From an uncultured Propionivibrio sp. (GTDB lineage Bacteria > Pseudomonadota > Gammaproteobacteria > Burkholderiales > Rhodocyclaceae), in contig NZ_OY762655.1 in the NCBI RefSeq assembly GCF_963666255.1, forward strand, positions 1-64,000: 64,000 nucleotides of DNA. The letters are read 5' to 3'. Shown piece after piece: positions 8,352-17,403 of the stretch. The translations under genes were made by a program, and so were the position numbers. Under the pieces are notes generated by a model. It had not been told where the DNA came from. It saw nothing but the letters and a program-made list of their open reading frames with translations, and did not search any database. Every line of letters begins with the position of its first letter. The stretch's first letter is position 1.

Positions 8352-9230
8352 TCAGACGGCCCAGTGCTGGCGCAGCACCGAGAGCAGGCCGATGATGCTT
8401 GGGTCGGATTCGCTGCGCAGACGGTAGAGGAAATTGAGGCGCGTTTCGATGCGCCCGTGCGGCCAGAGGGTGACTTCGCCTTTTTCGACGGCGGCGAGGG
8501 CGAGATCCTCGCGCAGCAGTCCCATGCCGAGTCCCGAGCGGACGAGGTCGAGCGTCGCCGAGAGCTGGTCGCATTCGATCGCCTCGTTCGGCCGCACCCC
8601 GTGTTGCGCGAACAGCGTGCGCGTGAAGCGCGCGACGTGGGAGCGTTCCGGTGCCGAAATCCATGGGAGCTGGGCAATGTCTTTCCAGCTGGCGCGGGCC
8701 AGCGGGTCGGCGAAGGATTGCGGACCGACGGCCTGATAGACGAGCGTGCGCAGCGGCAACACGCCGATGTCGGGGTGGTCGGCGCCGCCAATGTGGAATC
8801 CGGCGTCGATGGCCTCGCTGAGCAGGCCGTCGAGGATGTCATCGGCGAACATCTGCCGTGTCTTGAGTTGCAGGAGCGGCAGGGCGCCGCGCAATGCGTA
8901 GAGCAGTTCGCCGAGGCGCAGGAAGTCGGAGTCGTCGACGGTGGCAATAAGCAGGTTGCCGGAGACTTCGCCTTTGATCTGGCGTGCCTTGCCGGCGAAG
9001 GCCTCGACGGTGGCGAGCACATGTTCGGCTTCGGGCAGCAGCAGTTCGCCGTGGCGGGTCAGGCTGATGCGTCCCGGCGCCCGGTCGAAGAGAGCAAGGC
9101 CGAGTTCCTGCTCGATCGCCTTGATGTGGGCGGTGACGGCCGGCTGTGTCAGGCACAGGCGTTCGGCGGCACGCGTCAGGTGCCCGAGTCGGGCGACCAT
9201 GACGAACGAGCGGAGGCGCACAATGTCCAT
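8352..9230 (-). CDS. LysR family transcriptional regulator
   Basis: A 292-residue LysR-type regulator. The N-terminal winged helix-turn-helix (about residues 1-60) contains MVARLGHLTRAAERLCLTQP and AVTAHIKAIEQELGLALFDR; an effector-binding domain follows. The start lies six bases beyond the stop of the ABC transporter ATPase on the same strand. It is therefore the last gene of the ABC cluster and may respond to the transported substrate. The effector cannot be read from the sequence. Confidence 0.88.
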   Translation of the reverse strand: MDIVRLRSFVMVARLGHLTRAAERLCLTQPAVTAHIKAIEQELGLALFDRAPGRISLTRHGELLLPEAEHVLATVEAFAGKARQIKGEVSGNLLIATVDDSDFLRLGELLYALRGALPLLQLKTRQMFADDILDGLLSEAIDAGFHIGGADHPDIGVLPLRTLVYQAVGPQSFADPLARASWKDIAQLPWISAPERSHVARFTRTLFAQHGVRPNEAIECDQLSATLDLVRSGLGMGLLREDLALAAVEKGEVTLWPHGRIETRLNFLYRLRSESDPSIIGLLSVLRQHWAV

Positions 9231-9236
9231 GGCGTA

Positions 9237-10349
9237 TTATCGGGCCGTTGCCGTCGTTTCGTCGAGGGTCGGAAACAGTCGGGCGAGGTTTGGGTCGATA
9301 CCGACCAGCATCGGCGTGCCGACCGGCGTCAGCGGCGCACCGAGCGCGTGGGGCTGCTGCACGGTCAGGCGGGTCGCGCCGATGGCGACGCGGTAACGCA
9401 CCGCTTCGCCGAGGAATTCGCTGGCGCTGATTTCGCCGGATACCCAGAGGTAGCGCGCGTCGCGGAAACTGTCGATGGGACAGAGGCAGAGCGCGTTCGG
9501 CCGGATGCTGAGAATGGACGGTCCGGCCGGCGGTGCCTCGCGCATCGACCAGCGCAGCGTGCCGAGATCGGCGTTGTGAAATTCGACGCGGCTGCGGTCG
9601 AGCGGCGTCAGCGTACCGGGGACGAAATTCTCGATGCCGACGAAGCGTGCGACGGCGACCGAGCTCGGAAAGTCGTAAATCGCCATTGGCGTTCCGACCT
9701 GCCGGATCTGACCGGCATCGATGACGGCGACGCGATCGGCAATGCTGAAGGCATCATCGAGGTCGTGCGTGACGAAGATCGTCGTCAGCGACAGCTGTCG
9801 CTGCAGTCGGCGCAGATCCCGGCGCAACAGCCGGCGCAGGGTCGGCTCCAGATTGGAGAAGGGATCGTCGAGCAACAGGAGGCGCGGCGCGCCGATCAGC
9901 GCACGCGCCAGGGCGGCGCGTTGGCGCTGTCCGCCCGAGAGGCAGTCCGGCCGCGTGTCGCGCGTGTCGGCGATGCCGAGCGCCGCCAGAAGCTCGTCGG
10001 CGCGTGCCTTGGCGGATCCGTCGCGCAGCGCTTGCCGCGGCATGCCGAAAACGACGTTTTCATAAACGGAGAGGTGTGGCCAGAGCGCGAAATCCTGGAA
10101 GACCATGCCGACGCAGCGTTCCCCGTCCTGCCGTTCGGCGTCGGCCGGAATGCCGCCGATGGTGGCGCTGCCGGCGTCCGGTCGCTCGAGTCCGGCGAGG
10201 ATGCGCAGCAGCGTCGTCTTGCCGGCGCCCGAGGGACCGAGGACGGCGAAGAGTTCGCCGGCCTCGACGCTGAGCGAGAGACGGCGCAGGACCGGCTTGG
10301 CCGCGAAGGCGAAGTCGATGTCTGAGAGTTGGATGCGACTCGGGCTCAT
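9237..10349 (-). CDS. ABC transporter ATP-binding protein (Fbp/Pot type)
   Basis: A 370-residue ATPase of the iron/polyamine/phosphonate importer class. It has Walker A GPSGAGKTT (about 36-44), Q-loop VFQDFALWPH, signature LSGGQRQRAALARAL, H-loop FVTHDLDDA, and a C-terminal TOBE-like regulatory part. Walker B reads LLLLDDPFSNLE: the catalytic Glu found in the other two ATPases of the cluster (LLDEP) is Asp here, which usually slows hydrolysis. The longer open frame upstream is a shadow over the permease; the ATG at 10349 overlaps the permease stop (ATGA). Confidence 0.9.
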   Translation of the reverse strand: MSPSRIQLSDIDFAFAAKPVLRRLSLSVEAGELFAVLGPSGAGKTTLLRILAGLERPDAGSATIGGIPADAERQDGERCVGMVFQDFALWPHLSVYENVVFGMPRQALRDGSAKARADELLAALGIADTRDTRPDCLSGGQRQRAALARALIGAPRLLLLDDPFSNLEPTLRRLLRRDLRRLQRQLSLTTIFVTHDLDDAFSIADRVAVIDAGQIRQVGTPMAIYDFPSSVAVARFVGIENFVPGTLTPLDRSRVEFHNADLGTLRWSMREAPPAGPSILSIRPNALCLCPIDSFRDARYLWVSGEISASEFLGEAVRYRVAIGATRLTVQQPHALGAPLTPVGTPMLVGIDPNLARLFPTLDETTATAR

Positions 10350-12025
10350 GGCGTGGCTCCGTGGTCCGACCGGTGGTCTGCTGCGCCGGGGTCGCGGCGC
10401 GCGATGAGCGCCGCCGTCGCCGTCAGCACGATGGCCACGGCAGCGATGGCAAGCACTGCCAGCGCCGAGCCGATGCCACGTCCGGTCGATGTCTGCATGT
10501 TGAGGTAGATCGTGTAGGCAGCGGGCGCTTCGGTTTCGCTGGGGATGAGCAGCATCGCCGACGACAGGTCGACGGCGGCGATGCCGAACGAAATCAGGAA
10601 GGCGACGACGAGGCCGAAAGCGAGCGCGGGCAGGACGATGCGCCGCGCGATGAGGAGGGTCGACGCCCCCGAGAGGCGTGCGGCGTCGAGGTGTGCGTCG
10701 GGCAGGCTGCGCAGCGCGTAGCTGCAGGCGGGCAGTGCGAAAGGCAGTCCGCGCAGGGCGAAGGCCAGCGCCAGTAGTATGCCGGTGGTATCGAAGGGAA
10801 TGGCGATGCCGCTGCCGACGCATTGCAGGTAGGCGATCGCCAGCGCGACGCCGGGGACGCCGAGCAGGCCGGCAACGATCTGCGTCAGCCGCAGTTCGCG
10901 CCGGGCTGGCGCCCGTCGCAGGACGTAGGCGATCGCCAGACCGATGACGACGTCAATGAGCGCGGCGGCACCGCAGTAGCGCAGCGTGTTGATGAAGCTG
11001 GCCGATTCGGTCGCCAGCGCCGCGGCAAAATGCTGCAGTCCCCAGGACTCCGGCCAGAGCGTATGGCTCCAGACGCCGGCGAATGCGGTGAGCGCCATGC
11101 CCGAGTAGCAGAGCGCGATGAGGCCGGCGACGGCAGTGAGCAATGCCGCGGCGAGACGGCGTTGGCCGGGGCGGGTGGCCGGCGGAAGCGAGTGCGTCCC
11201 GTTCCATGTCATTGGGATCTGTCGCATGCGTCCGGCGCCAAGCATCCAGGCCAGCATCGAGACGGCGATCAGCACGAGGGCGAGGGCGGCGGCGATGAGG
11301 TCGCCGGCGCCGTGCGTGCCAACGCGGAAATAGGCGAGCGGTGCGATCAGGGTGGTCAGCCCGAGCGAGAGTGGCGTCGCCAGGTCGTCGAGCGTCTTGA
11401 GGAAGGTGATGGCCATGCCGAAGGCGAGGCCGGGCATGCCGAGCGGCAGGAAGACACGCCGCGTCAGGCGCGCCCAGCCGTCGCCGAGGTGAGCGGCGAT
11501 GCTGGCGTCGCGCGCGAACGGTGCGGTGCTGAGGACGACCAGGCTGAGCAGCAGCGGGGCGTAATGGATCGCTTCGATGACGATCAGTCCGGCAAGTCCC
11601 CATTGCGACGGGTCGAGGTCGATGTGGCCGGCGAGCCAGAAGCCGAGTCCGCCGCCGCGCCCGAGCAGCGACTGCAGCGACAGCGAGAGCATGAACGGCG
11701 GCACGAAGAGCGGCATGAATCCGAGCAGCTGAACGGCGAGCGGCGGCTGCCATTGCAGGCGCCACAGCGCCCAGGCGAGCGGCAGCGCGAGCGCGGCGGC
11801 GAGCAGCGCGGCCCCGGCCGAGGCGGTGAGGCTGCCGATCAGGCTGTCGCGGTAGAGCGGGTTGGCGAGCAGCAGCCCGAACGTCGAGTGTCCGCTCGCG
11901 TTGTCGCCGAGGGTGCTCAGCACCAGCCGGCCGACCGGCAGCGCGAGGAAGAGAAGAAGAAAGAGGGCGAGCAGCGCTACGGCAAGATGCGCGAGCTGAG
12001 GCTCCCGGCGACCTGTGGCCTTCAT
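10346..12025 (-). CDS. ABC transporter permease, fused double type
   Basis: A 559-residue inner-membrane permease with two tandem BPD-type halves, as in Fbp/ThiP/AfuB-like importers. About 12 membrane segments are visible. The first coupling motif lies around SIAAHLGDGWARLTRRVFLP and the second around HLDAARLSGASTLLIARRIV. It overlaps its binding-protein gene upstream and its ATPase gene downstream by four bases each, giving a tight three-gene operon. The substrate (ferric iron, a phosphonate or another anion) is not determined. Confidence 0.88.
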   Translation of the reverse strand: MKATGRREPQLAHLAVALLALFLLLFLALPVGRLVLSTLGDNASGHSTFGLLLANPLYRDSLIGSLTASAGAALLAAALALPLAWALWRLQWQPPLAVQLLGFMPLFVPPFMLSLSLQSLLGRGGGLGFWLAGHIDLDPSQWGLAGLIVIEAIHYAPLLLSLVVLSTAPFARDASIAAHLGDGWARLTRRVFLPLGMPGLAFGMAITFLKTLDDLATPLSLGLTTLIAPLAYFRVGTHGAGDLIAAALALVLIAVSMLAWMLGAGRMRQIPMTWNGTHSLPPATRPGQRRLAAALLTAVAGLIALCYSGMALTAFAGVWSHTLWPESWGLQHFAAALATESASFINTLRYCGAAALIDVVIGLAIAYVLRRAPARRELRLTQIVAGLLGVPGVALAIAYLQCVGSGIAIPFDTTGILLALAFALRGLPFALPACSYALRSLPDAHLDAARLSGASTLLIARRIVLPALAFGLVVAFLISFGIAAVDLSSAMLLIPSETEAPAAYTIYLNMQTSTGRGIGSALAVLAIAAVAIVLTATAALIARRDPGAADHRSDHGATP

Positions 12026-13341
12026 GGCGCCACCTGCGCGAAGGCGCGTTCGAGTCGTGCGTCGACCTCGGCGAGGTCGCGGCGGCGCTGGCGCGACCAG
12101 TCGGCTTCGCGCGCGGCCATGCGGGCGCCGTCGTCGGTGGGCGAGCCGCCGGCCCTGGCTTCAGCGGCAGTGACCGGCGTCCGGTAGGCGAGTTGTCGCG
12201 CTTCGTCGAGGAGGGTTGCGGCGGCGGCGTTTGGCGTGCGCGCGAGACGCGCTTCGAGCGCGTTCATGCGTCCCGTGATGCGGACGAGATCGCGGTGCTG
12301 GAAAGTGATCAGCTGGTCGAAAAGCGCGTTGACGCTGCGGTAGCGCGCTGCCGACAAATCGGGAGCATAGTCGGGCAGATTGCTGCGCGCGACGTCGGAG
12401 AGGTCGGGAAAGCCGCTTGGCCGGTCAGCGCTGGCGTAGGCCGCCGGCAGCACCGGCAGCCGGCTGATTTCCGGACGCAGCAGCAGGCGCTGGCCGGCGT
12501 CGGAGAGCGCGAAGGCGACGAAGGCGCGGCCGCCCTCGGGGTTGCGTGCGCCGCGCAGCCGGGCGATGCCGGCCGGCGTGACGACGTTGGGCCAAGGGTA
12601 GCGGAAATCGACGGGAAAGCCCGAATATTTGCCCGAGAGCGCCAGGAAGTCGACGACCGGACCGAGGCCGAAGCGTCCCCGCGTGATGGCGTTCGGGACG
12701 TCGAAGGTGCGCTCGGTCAGTGTTGCCGCGTTGCCGGCGAGGCGCATGATCAGCGACCAGCCGGCGTCCCAGCCCTTGCCTTGCAGGATCGATTCGACGA
12801 TCAGGTGGGTCGTCGACGAGCGCGAGGGCGGCGCCATGACGACGTGGCCGAAATAGCGCGCCTCGGCGAGTTCGTCCCAGCTTTCCGGCGGCGTTAGCCC
12901 GCGTGCCGCCAGATAGCGCGTGTTCCACATGATGCCGTAGCCCGACAGCGCCTGGCCGAGCGTCGTGCCGTCGGCGGCGTTGATGCGGACGCGGCCGATG
13001 TGCGTCGGGATGTCGGGATTGGTGTTATCCGGCGACGGTTCGAGCAGATCCTCCCGTTGCAGCGCACGGAAGGCCTCGGGCGAGGAGCCCCAGAAGACGT
13101 CGGGACGCGCGCCGGGCGGACGGCCGCGCACGAAGGCGAGGATCTGCGTCGCCGGAAAATTGAGGAATTCGACGCGCGTGTCCGGGGACTGCGCGTCGAA
13201 AGCCTGTTTGTAGGCCGACAGGATCTCCTTCGGAAACGGCGAGGCGACGAGCACGACATTCTCGCCGCGACAGACGCCGGCAATGAGCGTTGCGCAGAGA
13301 ATGCCAGCGGCGAGCGCCCGCCGCGGCCATTTTCCTGTCAT
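12022..13341 (-). CDS. ABC transporter periplasmic substrate-binding protein
   Basis: A 439-residue type-2 periplasmic binding protein (family 1 / Fe(III) class). The N-terminal signal peptide (about residues 1-26, ALAAGILCATLIAGV core) is followed by VVLVASPFPKEILSAYKQAF and RPDVFWGSSPEAF, typical of this class. The C-terminal ~100 residues are extra, helical and Arg/Ala-rich (LEARLARTPNAAAATLLDEA), unlike FbpA. The stop overlaps the permease start by four bases. The ligand is unknown. Confidence 0.8.
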   Translation of the reverse strand: MTGKWPRRALAAGILCATLIAGVCRGENVVLVASPFPKEILSAYKQAFDAQSPDTRVEFLNFPATQILAFVRGRPPGARPDVFWGSSPEAFRALQREDLLEPSPDNTNPDIPTHIGRVRINAADGTTLGQALSGYGIMWNTRYLAARGLTPPESWDELAEARYFGHVVMAPPSRSSTTHLIVESILQGKGWDAGWSLIMRLAGNAATLTERTFDVPNAITRGRFGLGPVVDFLALSGKYSGFPVDFRYPWPNVVTPAGIARLRGARNPEGGRAFVAFALSDAGQRLLLRPEISRLPVLPAAYASADRPSGFPDLSDVARSNLPDYAPDLSAARYRSVNALFDQLITFQHRDLVRITGRMNALEARLARTPNAAAATLLDEARQLAYRTPVTAAEARAGGSPTDDGARMAAREADWSRQRRRDLAEVDARLERAFAQVAP

Positions 13342-13401
13342 GGCTGGCGGCGCCGGACGTTGCCGTCCATCACCCGGATCGAGCGGCGGGCGGGCATGGC
13401 G

Positions 13402-14460
13402 CTAGGCGGACGGATACCAGTGCGGCCGCGGGAAGGCGAGGCCGACGGCGTCGCCGATCGCCGGTCCCGGTGCGCGCCGGCCCTTCTGGATGCGAATCTC
13501 GGCGTCGCCGACCATGACACGGTAATCGACGGTTTCGCCGAGGTAGGCCTTGCGCGAGACGATGCCGCGCAGTCCGCCTTCGCCGACGAAGTCGATTTCG
13601 CTGGGACGTGCCGCCAGACAGGCGCGGCCGGCGGCGAGCAGTTCCGGCGCCGGCGCGATGCCGGCCGGCCAGGCCGCGTCGACGCCATTGATGCGCATCC
13701 CGGTCGGCGTCAGTTCGGCGTCGAGGAAGCAGGACAGGCCAATGAATTCGAAGACGAAACGGTTGGCCGGTTCGCCATAGACTTCGAGCGGGGTGCCGAC
13801 TTGCTGGACGACGCCCGAGCGCATGACGAGGATGCGGTCCGAGAGCGCCATCGCTTCCGACTGGTCGTGCGTGACGTAGAGAATCGAGAAGCCGAAACGG
13901 CGTTGCAGGTCCTTGATCTCGAAACGCATCTCCTCGCGGAAATGCGGGTCGAGGCTGGACAGCGGTTCGTCGAGCAGCATGACGTCGGGGCGGATGGCCA
14001 GCGCCCGCGCCAGGGCGACGCGCTGCTTGCCGCCGCCGGAAAGATCGTCGGGACTGTCGCCGGCAGCCTTCCACAGGTTGGTGTGCTTGAGCGCTTCCTC
14101 GGTACGTGCGGCGATCTCTTCCTTCGGCAGTTTGCGCAGGCGTAGCGGGAAGGCGACGTTTTCATAGACCGAGAGGTGCGGCCAGACGGCGAAGGCCTGG
14201 AAGACCATGCCGAAGTTGCGGTGCTCGGGCGGCAGATAGAAGTTGTCGCGCTTTGACGAAATGATGCGTTCGCCGACGCGGATCGAGCCGTCGTCGAGAT
14301 CCTCGAAACCGGCGACCATGCGTAGCGTCGTCGTCTTGCCGCAGCCTGACGGGCCGAGCATGGCGACGCATTCGCCCTGGGCGATGTCGAGGTCGAGGCG
14401 GTCGACGGCGCGGACCGCGCCGAACAGCTTGGTGACTTGCTTGAGTTCGATATAGGCCAT
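13402..14460 (-). CDS. ABC transporter ATP-binding protein (Fbp/Pot type)
   Basis: A 352-residue ATPase. Walker [11 protein letters not shown] lies near residues 38-47, Q-loop VFQAFAVWPH, Walker B MLLDEPLSSLD, H-loop YVTHDQSEAMA, and a C-terminal TOBE-like domain. The signature loop is [15 protein letters not shown], with Gly where Gln is usual. The ATG at 14460 was chosen because AAGGA lies just upstream; the longer frame crosses the inverted-repeat element. It sits between the two importer sets and could serve either one. Confidence 0.9.
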   Translation of the reverse strand: MAYIELKQVTKLFGAVRAVDRLDLDIAQGECVAMLGPSGCGKTTTLRMVAGFEDLDDGSIRVGERIISSKRDNFYLPPEHRNFGMVFQAFAVWPHLSVYENVAFPLRLRKLPKEEIAARTEEALKHTNLWKAAGDSPDDLSGGGKQRVALARALAIRPDVMLLDEPLSSLDPHFREEMRFEIKDLQRRFGFSILYVTHDQSEAMALSDRILVMRSGVVQQVGTPLEVYGEPANRFVFEFIGLSCFLDAELTPTGMRINGVDAAWPAGIAPAPELLAAGRACLAARPSEIDFVGEGGLRGIVSRKAYLGETVDYRVMVGDAEIRIQKGRRAPGPAIGDAVGLAFPRPHWYPSA

Positions 14461-14473
14461 GACGTGTCCTTCA

Positions 14474-14615
14474 GAAACTGTCTCAAAAATTACTGCGCTT
14501 GCCATTTGTGCCTTACGCGGTGCTCGCTCCTCGCCGTACCGCGTGTACTGTCTCGTCGCTGCGCGCCGGGTGCGGCCCAACTGGCTGCGCTCGCGACATT
14601 TTTAGAGACAGTTTC
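14474..14615. repeat. 142-bp element with terminal inverted repeats (MITE-like)
   Basis: The ends are GAAACTGTCTCAAAAAT (14474-14490) and ATTTTTAGAGACAGTTTC (14598-14615), nearly perfect inverted repeats. Inside is a second dyad (ACGCGGT / ACCGCGT at about 14515-14552). There is no coding potential. It fills the gap between a permease stop codon (TAG directly at its edge) and the next ATPase. Size and ends fit a miniature inverted-repeat element, but no clear target duplication is visible. Other copies would have to be found elsewhere in the genome. Confidence 0.6.
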
Positions 14616-16307
14616 CTAGGCGGCGTTCTTGCCGGTGACCAGGCGCTTGATCAGCACCTCGCCGGTGACGATGATGATCAGCGCGATGCCGGCCAGCGCC
14701 GCCGAATAGACGGTTTCGCCGTCTTCGTTGAGCGTGTAGATGGCGACGCCGATGGTGCGTGTCGTCGGGCCGTAGAGCAGCACCGAGACGGTCAGTTCGC
14801 GCAGTGCCGGCAGGAAGATCAGGAAGAAGGCAGCGACCATGCCGGGCCGTACCAGCGGGATGACGACGTCACGGAGCGCCTGCGCCATCGTCGCGCCCGA
14901 CGCCCGTGCCGCCTCGACGAGCGAGTCGTGCACCTGTTCGAGCGCGGCCGAGTTGGCCTTGAGCGAGAAGGCCATGTAGCGGGCGATGTAGGCGATCAGG
15001 ATGATCCAGACGGTGTTGTAGAGGCTGACACCGAACTTGCCGCTCCAGGCGAGGATGACGCCCAGCGCGATGACCGATCCCGGTACCGAGAAAGGCAGCA
15101 TGCCGAGGAATTCGAGCATGCCCTTGCCGCGCACCTTCATCTTGACGATGACATAGGAAATGATGACGCCGGCAAACATCGTGACGAGCGCCGAGGCGAG
15201 GCCGAGGGTGATGCTGTTCCAGATCGAGTCGCGCGTGAGGTCCCACTCGAAGAGGATGTGCGTGTAGTTGTCCCAGGTCATGTTCTCGAGCGCGAACGGC
15301 AGGCCGTAGGTCTTGAGACCGCCGACCATGAAGATCGTCACCGTCGGCAGGACGATGGTCAGCGCGATATAGGCGAGGCAGAAGATCAGGATCGGGATGC
15401 GCAAGCCGCGCAGCTTGAGTTCGCTCGGCCGGAAGCTCTTGCCCGCGATGATCTGGTAGCGGCCCTTGTTGAGGACGCGGTTCTGCAGCCAGAGGATCGC
15501 CGCTGCGGTGATGACGAGGACGGTCGCCAGCACGGTCGCGGTCCGGATCGAATCGAAGCTGCCGGCGCTCTGGTGGATTTTTTCGTAGATCAGCGTCGGG
15601 ATGTTGTAGATGCCGGTTTCGATGCCGAGCACGGCGACGGTGCCGAAGTGTGCCATCGAATAGAGCATGATCAGCAGCGCGCCCGACAGGATCGACGGCA
15701 TGACGAGCGGGATGGTGATCTTGCGCGTGATGGTGAACAGGTCGGCGCCCGAAATGCGCGCCGATTCCTCGAGCGTCGGGTCCATGCGTTCAAGCGCACC
15801 ACTGACCTGGATGAAGACGAAGGGAAACAGGTACATCGTCTCGACGAGGATGATGCCGGCATAGGAATAGATGTTGAAGATCGGGCTGTCGAAGCCCAGG
15901 TATTCCATGAAGAAGCGGTTGATGTAGCCGGCCCGCGGCGACAGCAGCATTTTCCAGGCAAGCGCCCCGATGAATGCCGGAAGCATGAAGGGGACGAGGA
16001 ACAGCAGTTTCATCGTCTTCTTGAACGGCAGGTCGGTGCGGGTGACGAGCCAGGCGAAGAGGGTGCCGACGATGGTGCCGGTAATGGTAACGCCGCCCGA
16101 GAGGATGAGCGAGTTACCGAGCGCCTGGTAGGTTTCCTGCCGTTGCAGTACGCGCAGCACGTCGGTCAGGTTGAAGTGGCCGTCGACCCAGAAGGCGTTG
16201 AAGAAAATCAACAGCATCGGGAAGGCGACGACGATGAGCAGCACCGCCACCGAGAGCGTGAAGAGCAACTCGGGGGTGCCGAAGTTGAAGCGTTTGGTCG
16301 CGATCAT
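14616..16307 (-). CDS. ABC transporter permease, fused double type
   Basis: A 563-residue inner-membrane permease with two BPD halves and about 12 membrane segments. Coupling loops are visible around EESARISGADLFTITRKITI and VEAARASGATMAQALRDVVI. It is related in design to the permease at 10346-12025, but the two differ clearly in sequence. The start lies three bases after the stop of its ATPase gene. The stop codon abuts the inverted-repeat element. Confidence 0.9.
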   Translation of the reverse strand: MIATKRFNFGTPELLFTLSVAVLLIVVAFPMLLIFFNAFWVDGHFNLTDVLRVLQRQETYQALGNSLILSGGVTITGTIVGTLFAWLVTRTDLPFKKTMKLLFLVPFMLPAFIGALAWKMLLSPRAGYINRFFMEYLGFDSPIFNIYSYAGIILVETMYLFPFVFIQVSGALERMDPTLEESARISGADLFTITRKITIPLVMPSILSGALLIMLYSMAHFGTVAVLGIETGIYNIPTLIYEKIHQSAGSFDSIRTATVLATVLVITAAAILWLQNRVLNKGRYQIIAGKSFRPSELKLRGLRIPILIFCLAYIALTIVLPTVTIFMVGGLKTYGLPFALENMTWDNYTHILFEWDLTRDSIWNSITLGLASALVTMFAGVIISYVIVKMKVRGKGMLEFLGMLPFSVPGSVIALGVILAWSGKFGVSLYNTVWIILIAYIARYMAFSLKANSAALEQVHDSLVEAARASGATMAQALRDVVIPLVRPGMVAAFFLIFLPALRELTVSVLLYGPTTRTIGVAIYTLNEDGETVYSAALAGIALIIIVTGEVLIKRLVTGKNAA

Positions 16308-16310
16308 CGC

Positions 16311-17399
16311 TTACACCTTGTCGGAAGTCTGGATGGCGCGGTCGAACCACTGCACGCTGTGGAAGCCGACGCGGCAGGCGTCGCCTTCGTCGAACAGCAG
16401 GCCGAGCGCGAGCGCGTCATGACTGGGCAGCGCGGTACGGATCAGCGCGCCACCGATGTCGATGAGATAGTCGAACTGGGCGCCCAGGAAACTGGCGCGG
16501 CGGATCGTTCCGGCGAGGCCGGCACCGTCGCGCGCCAGCTGCACGTCGCCGGGGCGGAAGCCGGCGGTGAGCGTGTCCCCGAAGTGGTCGGGCGGCAGCG
16601 ACGGCCAGTCGCCCGTCTGTTCGCCGACGCAGAGCGCGCCGTCGCGGCGGACAACCGGCAGGAAGTTGGCGATGCCGAGAAAACGGAAGACGAAATCATC
16701 GACCGGTCGTTCATAAACGTCCTCGGGCGTGCCGATCTGGCGCAGGCGGCCGTGTTCGTCCATGACCGCGATGCGGTCGGCGATCGCCAGTGCGATTTCC
16801 TGGTCGTGCGTGACATAGAAGATGGTGATGCCGAGCTTCTGCTGCAGCGCCTTGATCTCGAAACGCATCTCCTCGCGCAGGTTGGCGTCGAGGTTGTTGA
16901 GCGGCTCGTCGAGCAGGAGCAGGCGCGGCTCGGAGACCAGCGCACGCGCCAGGGCGACGCGCTGCTGCTGGCCGCCCGAGAGCTGCGAGGGCAGGCGCGT
17001 ATCGAGTCCGGCGAGGCCGACGAGCTCGATGGCGCGCAGGGTCCGCTCGCGCCGCGCCGACACTTCAATGCCGGCGAGCTTGAGCGGGTAGGCGATATTG
17101 TCGAAGACGCTCATGTGCGGCCACACGGCATAGTCCTGGAAGACCATGCCGAGGCCGCGCTGATCCGGCGACACCGAACTGCCGTCGTCGGCATCGGTGA
17201 CGACTTGGCCATCGATCCGGATCGTTCCCGACTCGGGTTTCTCAAAACCGGCGATCAGCCGGAGCAGCACGGTTTTGCCGCAACCGGACGGGCCGAGCAG
17301 GGTGAAGCATTCGCCGTCCGTCAGGTCGAGCGAAAAATCCGCGAGCACGGTCTTGTCGCCGTAGCGCTTGCCGAGGTGGTCGATCTGGATGTTGGCCAT
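16311..17399 (-). CDS. ABC transporter ATP-binding protein (Fbp/Pot type)
   Basis: A 362-residue ATPase with Walker [10 protein letters not shown] (about 36-44), Q-loop [10 protein letters not shown], signature [15 protein letters not shown], Walker [14 protein letters not shown]-loop [11 protein letters not shown], and a C-terminal TOBE-like domain with IANFLP. All catalytic residues are present. It lies between its binding protein (four bases upstream) and permease (three bases downstream), so it is the ATPase of the first importer. Confidence 0.92.
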   Translation of the reverse strand: MANIQIDHLGKRYGDKTVLADFSLDLTDGECFTLLGPSGCGKTVLLRLIAGFEKPESGTIRIDGQVVTDADDGSSVSPDQRGLGMVFQDYAVWPHMSVFDNIAYPLKLAGIEVSARRERTLRAIELVGLAGLDTRLPSQLSGGQQQRVALARALVSEPRLLLLDEPLNNLDANLREEMRFEIKALQQKLGITIFYVTHDQEIALAIADRIAVMDEHGRLRQIGTPEDVYERPVDDFVFRFLGIANFLPVVRRDGALCVGEQTGDWPSLPPDHFGDTLTAGFRPGDVQLARDGAGLAGTIRRASFLGAQFDYLIDIGGALIRTALPSHDALALGLLFDEGDACRVGFHSVQWFDRAIQTSDKV

Positions 17400-17403
17400 G
17401 GCG

